A DNA stretch of 64,000 nt from Symploca sp. SIO1C2 (GCA_010672925.1 JAAHFP010000035.1:1-64000); one strand, 5' to 3'. Counted from the stretch's first letter, positions 36,310 to 46,112 are shown. Made by a program: numbers and translations. The notes: a model not told the origin generated them from the sequence alone.

Positions 36310-37647
36310 ATGTCTAAATACGACTCCCATCTAAAATGTTCGTTTTGTGGCAAGTCTCAAGAACAAGTACGCAAGTTAATTGCTGGACCTGGAGTATACA
36401 TCTGCGATGAATGTGTTGACTTGTGTAATGAGATTTTAGATGAGGAGTTACTTGATTCTGGGGCTCCTGCTCCCCAGCCAGTACCTAATTCCGAGCCACC
36501 ACAAAAACGTCGTACTCGTCCTCCAGGTATTTCTTTCAGCCAGATTCCCAAACCGAGGGAGTTGAAGAAGTATCTTGATGAGCATGTTATTGGTCAGCAA
36601 GAAGCCAAAAAAGCTCTGTGTGTTGCAGTCTACAACCACTACAAACGGTTGAGCTTCCTCCAACCGGGAAATGGTAAGACAGGAGGGGACGATTCAGTCG
36701 AGCTACAAAAGTCTAATATTCTCCTCATCGGCCCTACAGGTTGTGGCAAAACTCTGTTGGCTCAAACTTTGGCCAGCATTTTGGATGTACCTTTTGCGGT
36801 AGCAGATGCCACTACCTTAACAGAAGCTGGATACGTGGGAGAAGATGTAGAAAATATTTTACTGCGATTACTACAAGTAGCTAATCTTGATGTTGAAGAA
36901 GCCCAACGAGGTATTATCTACATTGACGAAATTGACAAGATTGCTCGCAAAAGTGAAAATGCCTCAATTACCAGAGATGTTTCTGGAGAAGGCGTCCAGC
37001 AAGCATTGTTGAAAATGTTGGAGGGTACTGTTGCTAATGTGCCCCCCCAAGGAGGACGTAAACATCCCTATCAAGACTGTATTCAAATAGACACCAGCAA
37101 CATCCTATTTATTTGCGGCGGTGCATTTGTTGGTTTGGATAAAGTGGTGGAACAACGAATGGGTAAGCGTTCTATGGGCTTTATCCAGTCTGGAGATAGT
37201 CAGTCGAAGGAGAAGCGTACAGCCGATATTCTGCGCCATTTAGAGCCAGATGACTTGGTGAAATTTGGCTTGATTCCAGAATTTATTGGTCGTGTGCCGA
37301 TGGTGGCAGTAGTTGATCCTCTGGATGAAGAAACGCTGATGGCAATTTTAACTGAACCCCACAATGCTTTAGTGAAGCAATACAAACAATTGCTGAAGAT
37401 GGATAATGTGCAGTTGGAGTTCAAGCAAGATGCTATTCGAGCGATCGCTCAGGAAGCTTATCGTCGGAAAACTGGTGCTAGAGCCCTAAGGGGTATTGTG
37501 GAAGAATTGATGCTGGATATCATGTACGAGTTACCTTCTCGTAAGGATGTTATCCGCTGCACTATCACCAAGGAAATGGTAGAGAAGCGTTCAACAGCGG
37601 AATTGCTGATTCATCCTTCGTCCCTGCCCAAGCCTGAATCAGCTTAA
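36310..37647 (+). CDS. clpX: ATP-dependent unfoldase ClpX
   Basis: A 445-residue AAA+ unfoldase that delivers substrates to ClpP. The start at 36310 begins [17 protein letters not shown]; the open frame upstream overlaps clpP and is not used. The N-terminal zinc domain has CSFC and CDECVDLC. Walker A is GPTGCGKT, Walker [28 protein letters not shown] and the C-terminal sensor block [16 protein letters not shown] are clear. A Pro-rich linker separates the two parts. It is the last gene of the tig-clpP-clpX group. Confidence 0.95.
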   Translation: MSKYDSHLKCSFCGKSQEQVRKLIAGPGVYICDECVDLCNEILDEELLDSGAPAPQPVPNSEPPQKRRTRPPGISFSQIPKPRELKKYLDEHVIGQQEAKKALCVAVYNHYKRLSFLQPGNGKTGGDDSVELQKSNILLIGPTGCGKTLLAQTLASILDVPFAVADATTLTEAGYVGEDVENILLRLLQVANLDVEEAQRGIIYIDEIDKIARKSENASITRDVSGEGVQQALLKMLEGTVANVPPQGGRKHPYQDCIQIDTSNILFICGGAFVGLDKVVEQRMGKRSMGFIQSGDSQSKEKRTADILRHLEPDDLVKFGLIPEFIGRVPMVAVVDPLDEETLMAILTEPHNALVKQYKQLLKMDNVQLEFKQDAIRAIAQEAYRRKTGARALRGIVEELMLDIMYELPSRKDVIRCTITKEMVEKRSTAELLIHPSSLPKPESA

Positions 37648-37687
37648 TTGTTGTTTGTTGTTTGTTGTTTGTTGTTTGTTGTTTGTC
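37648..37687. repeat. Period-7 array (TTGTTTG)
   Basis: Five to six heptamers immediately after clpX. Similar arrays of this unit occur at 50184-50219. Confidence 0.8.
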
Positions 37688-37762
37688 ATTGGTCCTTGGT
37701 CATTATATCAAGTTCGGATAAACAGTTATAATTCCCGAATACCTTGCAACATTCTTTCTTCC

Positions 37763-37796
37763 CTCCTGCCTCCTGCCTCCTGCCTCCTGCCTTCTT
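37763..37796. repeat. Period-7 array (CCTGCCT)
   Basis: A short heptamer array in the gap after clpX. The flanking AGTTCGG and CGAACTTG copies form the ends of a longer, imperfect inverted arrangement. Confidence 0.7.
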
Positions 37797-37886
37797 GCCA
37801 CCGAAGTGTAAGTATTCAACCGAACTTGATATTAGTGCTTAGTACAAACAACGAAGAACAAAGGACAAACAACCAACGACCAACAA

Positions 37887-38252
37887 CTATTCATTAACCA
37901 CTAAATTTACAGTACGAAGCAATTTTTCTCTAGAAAAAGGTTTGGTTAAGTAAGCATCAGCACCTTGCTTCATTCCCCAAAGACGGTCAATTTCCTGATT
38001 TTTAGAAGAACACATCATCACCGGAATACTACCAGTAACTGGATCTTTTTTGAGGCTGCGGCACAACTCAAAGCCGCTCATCCCTGGCATCACAATATCT
38101 GTAATAATAATATCTGGTTTGTGCTTTACTGCCTGCTCCATTACTTTTTTTGCATCTGTAGTAGCAATGACAGTATGACCACCATCCTCCAGATAACTTT
38201 CCATCAAATGTAACAAAGAAGGATCGTCTTCTACTAGTAAAACTTTACTCAT
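37887..38252 (-). CDS. CheY-like response regulator (single receiver domain)
   Basis: A 121-residue receiver domain. The acidic pocket is VLLVEDDPS, the phosphorylated residue is Asp52 in IIITDIVMPGMSG, and Lys is in DAYLTKPFSREKLL. No output domain is present. The closest resemblance is to PilG/PilH-type regulators of twitching motility and phototaxis. It stands alone; no kinase or chemotaxis gene adjoins it. A related gene lies at 50685; the WGMKQGADAY block is shared by both. Confidence 0.85.
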   Translation of the reverse strand: MSKVLLVEDDPSLLHLMESYLEDGGHTVIATTDAKKVMEQAVKHKPDIIITDIVMPGMSGFELCRSLKKDPVTGSIPVMMCSSKNQEIDRLWGMKQGADAYLTKPFSREKLLRTVNLVVNE

Positions 38253-38259
38253 ATATAGT

Positions 38260-38302
38260 TAGGTATTAGGTATTAGGTATTAGGTGTTAGTGTTAGTGTT
38301 AG
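38260..38302. repeat. Period-7 array (GGTATTA) and 6-mer tail
   Basis: Three to four heptamers upstream of the response regulator gene, then a GTTAGT array of shorter period. It sits at the promoter side of the gene. Confidence 0.7.
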
Positions 38303-38641
38303 ACGATAATCTAACTAAATTTGTATTAAGTTCAGTACCCCAATAAGCCAGTTGGTAATATTTCATAAATTACCTATAAGTCAAATTTGTCCTGCTTGGT
38401 AAGCTACCAGAGCATTCATTAAAAAGCTACTTTCTAGCAAGAATAATTCGACTTAATCTAACCAACCTAACAAAAAAAAATTAATCTGTCCACAAGTATT
38501 TGGTGCGATCGCTGCATTCACTCTCGCATTCTTGTATTATTATTGCAGTCCATTATATGGAAAAAATACTAGCTCCTTAGAGCTTTGAAACCCACCTGCA
38601 ACCTACTACCTACGAACTACCACCTGCCTTGCTTTGATTAT

Positions 38642-39829
38642 ATGACTAGCATCTACCCCCCCTTAACGCGCCTGGAAGAGCACAGAAAGCAATTTCCAGC
38701 ATTAGCCAATAAAGCCTATTTTAACTTTGGTGGTCAAGGCCCTCTACCTCAAGCATCCTGGGAAGCGATGCAAGAAGGCTATGAGTACATTCAGCAATAT
38801 GGGCCGTTTTCTGGTACTGTTAATGATTGGATTAAGTCCGAAGTGCGCCAAACAAGAGTAGCGATCGCGTCAGAGTTGGGTGCTGCGGTCAAAACCATTA
38901 CTCTGACGGAGAATGTCACTGTTGGCTGTAATATTGCTTTGTGGGGAATGGATTGGCAGGCTGGGGATCATATCCTGCTTACTGATTGTGAGCATCATGG
39001 AGTTATTGCAGCGGTAGAAGAAATTGCTCGTCGGTTTCAGGTGGAAGTTTCTACTTGTCCCATTCTGGCAACTCTCAATCAGGGAGACCCCACAGCAGTT
39101 ATTGCTGAACATCTGCAACCCCGCACGCGATTGGTGGTATTGAGTCATCTGTTGTGGAACACTGGTCAGGTATTACCCCTTAAGGAAATTGTGGAGGTTT
39201 GCCACAACTACACTGCTAGTAATCAACCCGTCAGAGTTTTAGTAGATGCAGCACAGTCAGTAGGTTCCCTGCCTTTAAATTTAACTGAACTAGAAGTAGA
39301 CTTCTACGCCTTCACTGGTCATAAATGGTGGTGTGGGGCTGCTGGCTTGGGTGGTTTGTACATCCGTTCAGAAGTATTCGAGAGCACCAGTCCCACTTTT
39401 ATTGGTTGGCGTAGTATTATTACTGGGGAGAAAGGTCAACCTGAAGGGTGGCAGCCTAGTGGCAAAAGATTTGAAGTAGCAACCTCCGCTTATCCCCTTA
39501 GTGTTGCTTTACGCAGTGCGATCGCGATTCATCAGCAATGGGGCTCCTCTCAAGTACGTTACGAGCAAATTTGTAAGTTAAGTGAGTATCTCTGGCAAGG
39601 TTTATCTCAATTAGATATGGTAAGTTGTTTGGCAAGTTCACCCCCCAAATCTGGTCTTGTCTCCTTTGTCTTAACTAATGGACAATCTCACGAACAATTA
39701 GTACATTCTCTCGAAAAGCGAGGTTTTCTACTCCGAACTCTCCTCAATCCCAACTGTATCCGCGCCTGTGTTCACTATTTCACGACAACCAGCGAGATTG
39801 ATCAGTTAATTGAAGCAATTGTTAGTTGA
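38642..39829 (+). CDS. PLP-dependent cysteine/cystine lyase-like enzyme (C-DES type)
   Basis: A 395-residue class V PLP enzyme. The start at 38642 puts the first conserved residues (MTSIYPPLTRLEEHRKQFPALANKAYFNFGGQGPLP) at the N-terminus; the open frame upstream reads through non-conserved sequence. The PLP lysine is in YAFTGHKWWCGAAGLGG, preceded by VLVDAAQSVGSLP. By eye it resembles the L-cysteine/cystine C-S lyase of Synechocystis, which makes persulfide sulfur for FeS assembly, rather than IscS or SufS. The catalytic Cys of desulfurases is not evident. It stands alone. Confidence 0.75.
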   Translation: MTSIYPPLTRLEEHRKQFPALANKAYFNFGGQGPLPQASWEAMQEGYEYIQQYGPFSGTVNDWIKSEVRQTRVAIASELGAAVKTITLTENVTVGCNIALWGMDWQAGDHILLTDCEHHGVIAAVEEIARRFQVEVSTCPILATLNQGDPTAVIAEHLQPRTRLVVLSHLLWNTGQVLPLKEIVEVCHNYTASNQPVRVLVDAAQSVGSLPLNLTELEVDFYAFTGHKWWCGAAGLGGLYIRSEVFESTSPTFIGWRSIITGEKGQPEGWQPSGKRFEVATSAYPLSVALRSAIAIHQQWGSSQVRYEQICKLSEYLWQGLSQLDMVSCLASSPPKSGLVSFVLTNGQSHEQLVHSLEKRGFLLRTLLNPNCIRACVHYFTTTSEIDQLIEAIVS

Positions 39830-39837
39830 TATTTATG

Positions 39838-39870
39838 AGGCAGAAGGCAGAAGGCAGGAGGCAGGAGGAG
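39838..39870. repeat. Period-7 array (GGCAGAA/GGCAGGA)
   Basis: Four to five heptamers downstream of the lyase gene, the same unit as at 1161. Confidence 0.75.
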
Positions 39871-39945
39871 AGAGAAGGAAGAATGTATGTATTTCAATAC
39901 TTTTAATTTTTGTTATAAGTTAATCTTGATTTTGACAGAACAGAC

Positions 39946-40512
39946 CTATTTTGTCTTCATTTTTAACCAATCAAATACATTCGCTACTGTTAACTCTAAT
40001 TGCAGTCCATCTAAAACTTTTAAGCTATCTTCTCCAGAACATAATTCTGGTTGTTGCTGAGGCTGAAAGACCAAAATTGAACGATCATCTGGATCAATTA
40101 ACCATCCTAGTTGGCAACCATATTTGAGACAGTGTAAGATATTTCCTGTGACTTTATTAGAACTTTGACCTGGGGACAAAATTTCAATTGTCCAGTCGGG
40201 AGCAATCAATATATCGTCTAAAGGTTCTCCATGCTCATCGAATTGGATATTTTCCCATCGTAGGACTGTTATATCAGGAACAATTGACCGACCACCAAAA
40301 GTACAGCGTAATTCCGGAAAAGCATAAGCGATATGTGCTATTTCTGCAACTGCATTGACTGTTTCGGTGAATTTACTCTGTAGTCGTGAATGACGGGCTT
40401 TGGGCATCGGTTTCTGAGTTACTTGTCCATCAATGTACTCAGTAGCAGGTTTGGTTTCTGCTTGTTTGAGAAATTCTTCTAAGGTTACAGGACTAATTGA
40501 GATTTGTACCAT
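39946..40512 (-). CDS. Uma2-family protein
   Basis: A 188-residue Uma2/DUF820 protein, read from the ATG at 40512 (MVQISISPVTLEEFLKQ); a start four codons upstream is also open. The conserved parts are EYIDGQVTQKPMPKARHSRLQ, FGGRSIVPDITVLRWENIQ, APDWTIEILSPGQSSNKV and YGCQLGWLIDPDDRSILVF. All predicted PD-(D/E)xK positions are present (D of VPDI, E of TIEIL, K of SNKV). It stands alone. Confidence 0.8.
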   Translation of the reverse strand: MVQISISPVTLEEFLKQAETKPATEYIDGQVTQKPMPKARHSRLQSKFTETVNAVAEIAHIAYAFPELRCTFGGRSIVPDITVLRWENIQFDEHGEPLDDILIAPDWTIEILSPGQSSNKVTGNILHCLKYGCQLGWLIDPDDRSILVFQPQQQPELCSGEDSLKVLDGLQLELTVANVFDWLKMKTK

Positions 40513-40572
40513 AATTGCTTCCAAAAAGCTATGGAGATGGGCTGATATGGGGCGTATTTGAATTGAATCTCG

Positions 40573-40597
40573 TTAAAAAACAGGCTAAAAGCCTGTT
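40573..40597 (-). terminator. Rho-independent terminator of the kinase gene
   Basis: On the minus strand AACAGGCT, a TTT loop, AGCCTGTT, followed by a run of T. It lies about 35 bp after the kinase gene stop, in the right orientation. Confidence 0.7.
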
Positions 40598-40631
40598 CCA
40601 CAGACATTATTAATTATTAATTATCCATTAT

Positions 40632-43037
40632 TCACCGCCCCAATTTCTGCCTTACCTGCTGACGTAGATTAATCACAGCTTGGTTGCTAGGATCAAGTTG
40701 AATTGCTTTATCCATAGAAGCAATTGCTCCATCAAAATCTTGGAGTGCCCACAAAGCTGCTCCTCGGTTAGCCCAAGCATCAGAGGAATTGGGTTTGAGA
40801 TTAATGGCTTTGTCGAAGGCACTAACAGCTTCACTGTAGCGCTTTAGTTTAACGAGTGTTACTCCTTTATTCTGCCAAGCATCAGCAAAATTGGGCTTGA
40901 GAGCAATCGCTTGATCATATAATTCGAGGGCTTTTGTGGGCTGCTCTTGTTCCTCCAAGCTAGAACCTTTACTCCAAAGGGCTTCTGGGTAGTTGGGCTT
41001 TAAGGCAAGAGCTTTATCGCAGGCGGCGGCTGCTTCTATAGCACGCCCTGACTGGTTTAAGCTGTAACAAAGACCCCAGTGGGCTTCTGGTACATCCGGT
41101 TGGCTAGCAATAGCTTGCTGATAGGCAGTGATTGCTCCTGGGTAGTTTTCTGCTTGCCGCAGACTGTCGGCTTGCTTGAGTAATTCTGCTGCTGTCGGTC
41201 CTGAAGTTGGGGGAGAGGATGGTTTTGCTGATGGTTTAGGAGTAGCTTGTTTTGGTTGAGCAACGGGGGAGTTGGTAGGGGAAGATTGGACAGGGGAATC
41301 GGTAGAAGTATTAGTAGATTGACTCTTGGGAGTAGATGGAGCCTTGGTATTAGCCGCAGTATTAACCGTAGAAACGGTGGTAGGTTTATTCTCCGGAGTT
41401 GATGGAGTAGTTGAATCAGTAGTCTTAACAGTAGTAGGTTTATTCTGAGGAGTTGATGAGGTCTCAGTATCAGTAGTATTACTAGTCGGAGTAGATTCAC
41501 TCTCCGGAGTTGATGAAGCCTTGTTATCAGCCTTGTCGGTGGTGGAAGTTGAGGTAGATTTACTCTCCGGAGAGGGGGAGGGAGATTCTTCAGACAGACT
41601 ACTGGTATTTTCGGGTTTAGGACTTTCTGCTACCGTATTTTCAGTTTCTACTACAGCATTTTCCAGGTTTCTGGCTTGATTGGCAGTTTGAGACGAGGAG
41701 AAATTTTTTGTGAACCAAAAGGTTCCTCCCACTGCTGCTAAAACAGTTAAAACAGCTCCCAACTTCAGGAACAATCCTCGCCCTAACCAGGGTTGGGCAA
41801 CTACTGTGGGGGTTGATGGTATAGAGGGTTCAAAAGATACGAGTTTGCCACTGGAACCGCTGGAACTACTTCTTGCTGTTGATGGGGGCTGATTTGAGGA
41901 GGCTGAGGGTTGCCAAATATTGGTGGATGATTGATCTGAGGATGGGGAGGATTCCCAAATATCCGTGGATGATTGATCTGAAGATGGGGAGGATTCCCAA
42001 ATATCCGTGGATGATTGGTCACTTTCTAATACATTTGAATTAGTAGCACTAGCTGGAGATTGTAGTTGTAGATTAGATAAACCTTCCTTCGTTTGTGTCT
42101 TTCTGCTCAGGTTCTCTGGAAAGGAAGATAAATTCTGCAATGCTTCCAAAGCTTCTGCTGCCGTCTGGTAGCGATCGCGAAAATCATAGCACACCATCCG
42201 GTCTAAAAATTCTGCTAGTTCCGAGTGAACTTCCTGAGAGGGATGCTCACTTACTGGTTGTTGACTCCCGCTGTGGGGATGGGAACCTTCAGAGGTTTCA
42301 CGCCATTCAATTTCCCCTGTATCAGGATGTTCCTTGAAATGCCGGGGGTGAACCCCTGTCAAGGCTTGGATGCCAATAATACCCACAGCGTAGACATCGC
42401 TGCTAAAGCGGGGATTGCCACCTAACTGTTCTTTCGGGGTATAACCCTGAGTACCGATGGAGATAGTTTTTGTCTGCCCTTTCTCCGGATTGGCAAATTG
42501 AGTACGGACTTGCTTAACTGCACCAAAGTCAATCAGCACCATCCTGCCATCCCGGCTGCGGCGGATCAAGTTGGAGGGTTTGATATCCCGGTGAATTACA
42601 TCCTGTTGATGGACAAATTCCAGTACCTGTAGAATATCTTGCAACAGGTTAATTACCTTTGCTTCTGAACAAGGCTTACCCTTGACTAACTCCTTAGACA
42701 ACAGTTTTCCTTCAATTAATTCCTGAGCCAGAAAAAATTCCTGATTATCCTCAAAATGAGCCAGTAAACGGGGTATTTGGTCATGGTTGCCTAGTTGGTA
42801 GAGCACTTGGGCTTCCGTGTCAAACAAGCGTCTTGCCATTTGCAGGCTTTTGGCATCACTAACTTGGGGTTTAAGCTGTTTGAGTACACATTGAGGATGC
42901 CCAGGCAAATGCTGATCTTCGGCAACAAAGGTTTTTCCGAAGCCACCTGCTCCCAACTCGCTAATGATTTTATAACGTCCACCCAGGGTATCTGATTGGT
43001 TGTTTGACTGAAATAGACGTAAAATTTTTAATTCCAT
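40632..43037 (-). CDS. Ser/Thr protein kinase with TPR repeats
   Basis: An 801-residue Hanks-type kinase. The kinase domain covers residues 20-300: SELGAGGFGKTF (P-loop), VLKQL, VIHRDIKPSN (catalytic loop) and VLIDFGAVKQV. A Ser/Thr-rich stretch follows, where an SSTDIWESSPSSDQ unit repeats three times. A single hydrophobic segment (LGAVLTVLAAVGGTFWF, about residue 435) anchors it in the membrane. A Ser/Thr/Pro-rich linker then leads to five or so TPRs at the C-terminus, probably outside the cytoplasm. This design is typical of cyanobacterial Spk kinases. The target is unknown. Confidence 0.9.
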   Translation of the reverse strand: MELKILRLFQSNNQSDTLGGRYKIISELGAGGFGKTFVAEDQHLPGHPQCVLKQLKPQVSDAKSLQMARRLFDTEAQVLYQLGNHDQIPRLLAHFEDNQEFFLAQELIEGKLLSKELVKGKPCSEAKVINLLQDILQVLEFVHQQDVIHRDIKPSNLIRRSRDGRMVLIDFGAVKQVRTQFANPEKGQTKTISIGTQGYTPKEQLGGNPRFSSDVYAVGIIGIQALTGVHPRHFKEHPDTGEIEWRETSEGSHPHSGSQQPVSEHPSQEVHSELAEFLDRMVCYDFRDRYQTAAEALEALQNLSSFPENLSRKTQTKEGLSNLQLQSPASATNSNVLESDQSSTDIWESSPSSDQSSTDIWESSPSSDQSSTNIWQPSASSNQPPSTARSSSSGSSGKLVSFEPSIPSTPTVVAQPWLGRGLFLKLGAVLTVLAAVGGTFWFTKNFSSSQTANQARNLENAVVETENTVAESPKPENTSSLSEESPSPSPESKSTSTSTTDKADNKASSTPESESTPTSNTTDTETSSTPQNKPTTVKTTDSTTPSTPENKPTTVSTVNTAANTKAPSTPKSQSTNTSTDSPVQSSPTNSPVAQPKQATPKPSAKPSSPPTSGPTAAELLKQADSLRQAENYPGAITAYQQAIASQPDVPEAHWGLCYSLNQSGRAIEAAAACDKALALKPNYPEALWSKGSSLEEQEQPTKALELYDQAIALKPNFADAWQNKGVTLVKLKRYSEAVSAFDKAINLKPNSSDAWANRGAALWALQDFDGAIASMDKAIQLDPSNQAVINLRQQVRQKLGR
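41905..42030 (-). repeat. Three tandem ~42-bp repeats inside the kinase gene
   Basis: The repeats code DQSSTDIWESSPSS twice and a variant with NIWQPSASS. The DNA units are nearly identical, so they are recent duplications in the juxtamembrane linker. Confidence 0.75.
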
Positions 43038-43295
43038 GCCCTACCCCCTAGGACTTGTTTACATATTAACTTTGAGTGGGTGGCTTTTATAATCCGGAAA
43101 AATTGACTAACCAAAGGGGAAGTTGTTCCTAAACCACCCGTTATCCGAGAGCACTGCCCACAATATACGCTACTCTTCCTCCCCATTATTCTTTTTACAT
43201 TAACTTTATAATACTGATATCGAAGAGCAAGATAGCTCTAAGGTTCCATATCTTTATTTATATAGAAAGAGAAAAAAGCCACGCGGGTTAAGCTC

Positions 43296-43320
43296 ATCCC
43301 ACGTACTTTAGTCGTGGGAT
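43296..43320. repeat. Lone hairpin ATCCCACG ... CGTGGGAT
   Basis: An 8-bp stem with loop TACTTTAGT, embedded in CCACGCGGGTTAAGCTC context. It resembles the right-end hairpin of IS200/IS605-type elements. No transposase gene is adjacent, so it may be an end remnant or a chance structure. Confidence 0.3.
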
Positions 43321-43463
43321 TTCGCGTCATTAGCCATTAGTCATTAGTCATTTGTTCTTTGTACTAATGACAAAACAGTTGGCAGCTATCCCTCTCCGCG
43401 TCTCCGTGTCCCCGCGTCGGTCGCGTCAGTCAAAACTAGCTTTCTCAGATATCTACAAGCTTA

Positions 43464-44951
43464 TCACTCCTGAGGCCAATAAATATTAGGATGACTAGCA
43501 AGGAAACTGGCAACCGCTGCTGCCCCATAGCGATTGAGATGGCTAGGATCAGCAAAATATTGATTTTGGTCCAGCCATAACCTACCCATATCAATAAACG
43601 TCAAGCCTGTTTGCCCCCGCATCAACTTCTCAAACTGTACCTCACGTCTTGATCGCTCCCAATCTAAATAGTTTTGGCTGACGGGTAGATTAACTAACAC
43701 TAAGGGCACTTGTCGCTGCATAGCAAATGCCCTAACTGAGTTCAGAGCATTCCATTGGGGACCAGAAAAACTAAAGGGTTGGTAATCCCCATCATATAAA
43801 CCTGCTACTCGCGGATGAGTCTGATAGTAGGTATTGGGGTTGAAACGACTCTCCAATGGTAGGAAGCCGTTGGCATCAATGGCAACAGTACTATAGGTAT
43901 TGTCAGGAGCATTTTTGACTAATGTCAGTCGCTGGGGTGTGTTTGTGCTATTCAACTGAGTTAAGAGTAATAACTCAGGAGAAGAGGATTCTGATTCTGG
44001 ATTGCTGGAAGTCTCGAAGGGAACTCTGGCTATCCGCCACTCCTCGGAAGTCGTACTAGAGTTAGCAGTATTTACTGAAGCCTCTGACTTCTCCGTAGTA
44101 GTTTGGGAAATGGTAGAGTCTGGAATTGCTCCACAATTTTGGTTAATTTCAGGTATATTTGGCGGAAGTGTTGGACGATTCCCTGCCATTACCAGTTGGT
44201 ATCCCTGAGATGATGCTAAATTTTGGTAAGTACGGTCTACTCGTCCACTATTAAAAGATCGCACTCCATCTGCCCAGATAATCAGTTTTGGTAGTTGTTC
44301 CGTAGTCAACAGTTGCCGTAACTGGAAAGCCACCATTTGACCGGTTGCCCCATTAATACCAAAGTTAAATACCTTGAGATTGCCTTTACCTTGAGTTGCT
44401 AACTGTCGCTCTAGTTGTCTGGGGTCAACCCCCACTAAAGCACGAGAGCTACCCACAATCAAGACATCTGGGGGGCCAACTGTAGCAATATAGGATAAAT
44501 ACAGTAGTAATTGTTCGTCAAAAATCTGGTTATTAAAACTAGCGAAAGGCAGGGATGGAGGAGTAGAGGAGGCTTTTTGTTGAGCTAAATTCAGTGCTTT
44601 GAGATACTCTACTACTTTTTTTTGGGCAAAAGCTCGTTTAGGACTATTCAGAGGGACTGCTTGCATCCCCTCTATTGCTTGTACCCATCTTAAGACAACT
44701 AAATCCCACTCTTGTTGTGATTGAGCAGTTTGGGAGAGGGTTGCTGCACTGTTGGCTTTGCTAATTCCCTTGGTAAAGGGACTGATAGGGGGACAGACGG
44801 AGGGAGAATTGGGCTCATTAGCCACCACATTGCGGGTGTTGGCATTGTTGTTGAAGTTAAGCTTTGGCAGTGAAGTTTGGGAACAGCCGGTGGCGACTAA
44901 GAGTAAAGCTATAGTAGCTGCACTGTTGAGTGGCACGGAGAGTTTTGGCAT
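43464..44951 (-). CDS. Lipoprotein of the DUF1574/SGNH-like group
   Basis: A 495-residue exported lipoprotein read from the ATG at 44951 (MPKLSVPLNSAATIALLLVATGCSQ; lipid Cys at about 23). The longer frame would put 21 odd residues before the signal. The segment VLIVGSSRALVGVDPRQLERQLATQG, with FNFGINGATGQ and LIIWADGVRSFN, resembles the SGNH-like DUF1574 family. The end, FADPSHLNRYGAAAVASFLA, supplies the Asp and His. Such proteins may modify cell-surface polysaccharides. The middle is a low-complexity linker. Confidence 0.65.
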   Translation of the reverse strand: MPKLSVPLNSAATIALLLVATGCSQTSLPKLNFNNNANTRNVVANEPNSPSVCPPISPFTKGISKANSAATLSQTAQSQQEWDLVVLRWVQAIEGMQAVPLNSPKRAFAQKKVVEYLKALNLAQQKASSTPPSLPFASFNNQIFDEQLLLYLSYIATVGPPDVLIVGSSRALVGVDPRQLERQLATQGKGNLKVFNFGINGATGQMVAFQLRQLLTTEQLPKLIIWADGVRSFNSGRVDRTYQNLASSQGYQLVMAGNRPTLPPNIPEINQNCGAIPDSTISQTTTEKSEASVNTANSSTTSEEWRIARVPFETSSNPESESSSPELLLLTQLNSTNTPQRLTLVKNAPDNTYSTVAIDANGFLPLESRFNPNTYYQTHPRVAGLYDGDYQPFSFSGPQWNALNSVRAFAMQRQVPLVLVNLPVSQNYLDWERSRREVQFEKLMRGQTGLTFIDMGRLWLDQNQYFADPSHLNRYGAAAVASFLASHPNIYWPQE

Positions 44952-44998
44952 AATGCGATCGCCTGTTTTTGAAGTAGTGGGTGATAAGCGCCTAACGG

Positions 44999-45033
44999 CG
45001 AATTCAAAATTCAAAATTCAAAATTCAAAATTG
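44999..45033. repeat. Period-7 array (AATTCAA)
   Basis: Almost five heptamers upstream of the lipoprotein gene. Confidence 0.75.
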
Positions 45034-45165
45034 ATGACTCGCCGAAAAAGAAGGTAAAAAACTAGTCATATCAAGGGATTAAGACATAATGTTGTTGTTT
45101 TTAGTTTCTCGATAGCAATAAGTAATAAGTGAACTTTTAATGTTAATTAAATTTTGTATATAGTA

Positions 45166-45225
45166 GGGGCGAGTTTAGTGACAATAGAGACCAGTTGACC
45201 CTAATCTTACAATCAAAACCCGCCC
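45166..45225. repeat. Hairpin repeat GGGGCGAGTTT ... AAAACCCGCCC, copy 2
   Basis: The counterpart of the element at 14422, with one mismatch in the arm. It is intergenic, between the lipoprotein and lectin genes. Confidence 0.65.
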
Positions 45226-45310
45226 AACAACATCCCCAGGTTAACGCAACCAATCCCCAGCTCCCCCAACCCCAATAAGCATTTTGAATTTTGAATTCCC
45301 CGCAGCGGTA

Positions 45311-45706
45311 CTAGCCTGTATAACCGAATACAGATAGGGTTACAAAAAGGTCATTGAAGTCGCGATCGCCTGCATTTGCCCCTCCATCATTAGTGATGAA
45401 AGAATAGCGGTGCAAGAAAACTTCACCTTTTTCAACGATGGTGTCTTCACCTACTAGTATGCCAGAACCCTCTGTTAGGGTAACGGTGTAGGTTCCATCT
45501 CCTCCTGAGGTGAAGCTACCTCCACCAACATAAGTAAAGACTCCGCCACTCCTGCTACTGCCAGAAGCAGAGAAGACTTCATTACCACTAGAATCGACAA
45601 TCTTTACTGTTTGATTACCACCTGATTGGGCAAAGGCAGCAACTGTTACTAACTTGCCGCTGGGGTCAATACTAATTTGTTGTGGACCGGTGACAGCACT
45701 AGGCAT
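45311..45706 (-). CDS. LecB/PA-IIL-like calcium lectin
   Basis: A 131-residue beta-sheet protein without a signal peptide. The second half matches the bacterial fucose/mannose lectin LecB: VTVAAFAQSGGNQTVKIVDSSGN, and at the end RYSFITNDGGANAGDRDFNDLFVTLSVFGYTG. In LecB the NDxDYND-type loop binds two calcium ions and the C-terminal glycine carboxylate completes the site of a neighbouring subunit. Here DRDFND and a final Gly are kept. It is probably a sugar-binding homotetramer or dimer, secreted without a classical signal or retained in the cytoplasm. It has its own 400-bp upstream gap. Confidence 0.65.
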   Translation of the reverse strand: MPSAVTGPQQISIDPSGKLVTVAAFAQSGGNQTVKIVDSSGNEVFSASGSSRSGGVFTYVGGGSFTSGGDGTYTVTLTEGSGILVGEDTIVEKGEVFLHRYSFITNDGGANAGDRDFNDLFVTLSVFGYTG

Positions 45707-45804
45707 GATAATTTGAGATCTTAAATTTTTTCCTTATTAAGGATCTACTTTTAGCCTACCTTAGTCTACTGAATTTGATAAATTGTAATATAGCGCTCTT
45801 GGCT

Positions 45805-45917
45805 AGATAGGCAACAGGCAAAAAGCAACAGTGATAATATTTGACTACTTCAGCATTGGAATTGATGGTTAGGATTGACCTTGTTCAGTATTTTTGATGC
45901 ATAGTGCAAAATGTGAG
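45805..45917 (+). repeat. Dispersed ~120-bp intergenic repeat, copy B
   Basis: The stretch AACAGGCAAAAAGCAACAGTGATAAT, then CAGCATTGGAATTGATGG and GTGCAAAATGTGAG follow the order found in copy C at 59945-60071. Copy A at 20523 is the reverse complement. Confidence 0.7.
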
Positions 45918-46112
45918 AAATAAAGTCAGTATTGCAGTAGTGTTATACAGAAAAATGGTGTGCATATTATTGCTTTTTCTCTTGCGAAAGAGACGCTCGT
46001 ACTACGGTATTTTATTCCCATTCGCTATTTAAATACTTAACAGTTTAGAATATATATTTTGGGGTGTACAGTTATAGTAATATTAGGCTATAATAAACCC
46101 CACTGTATAAGT

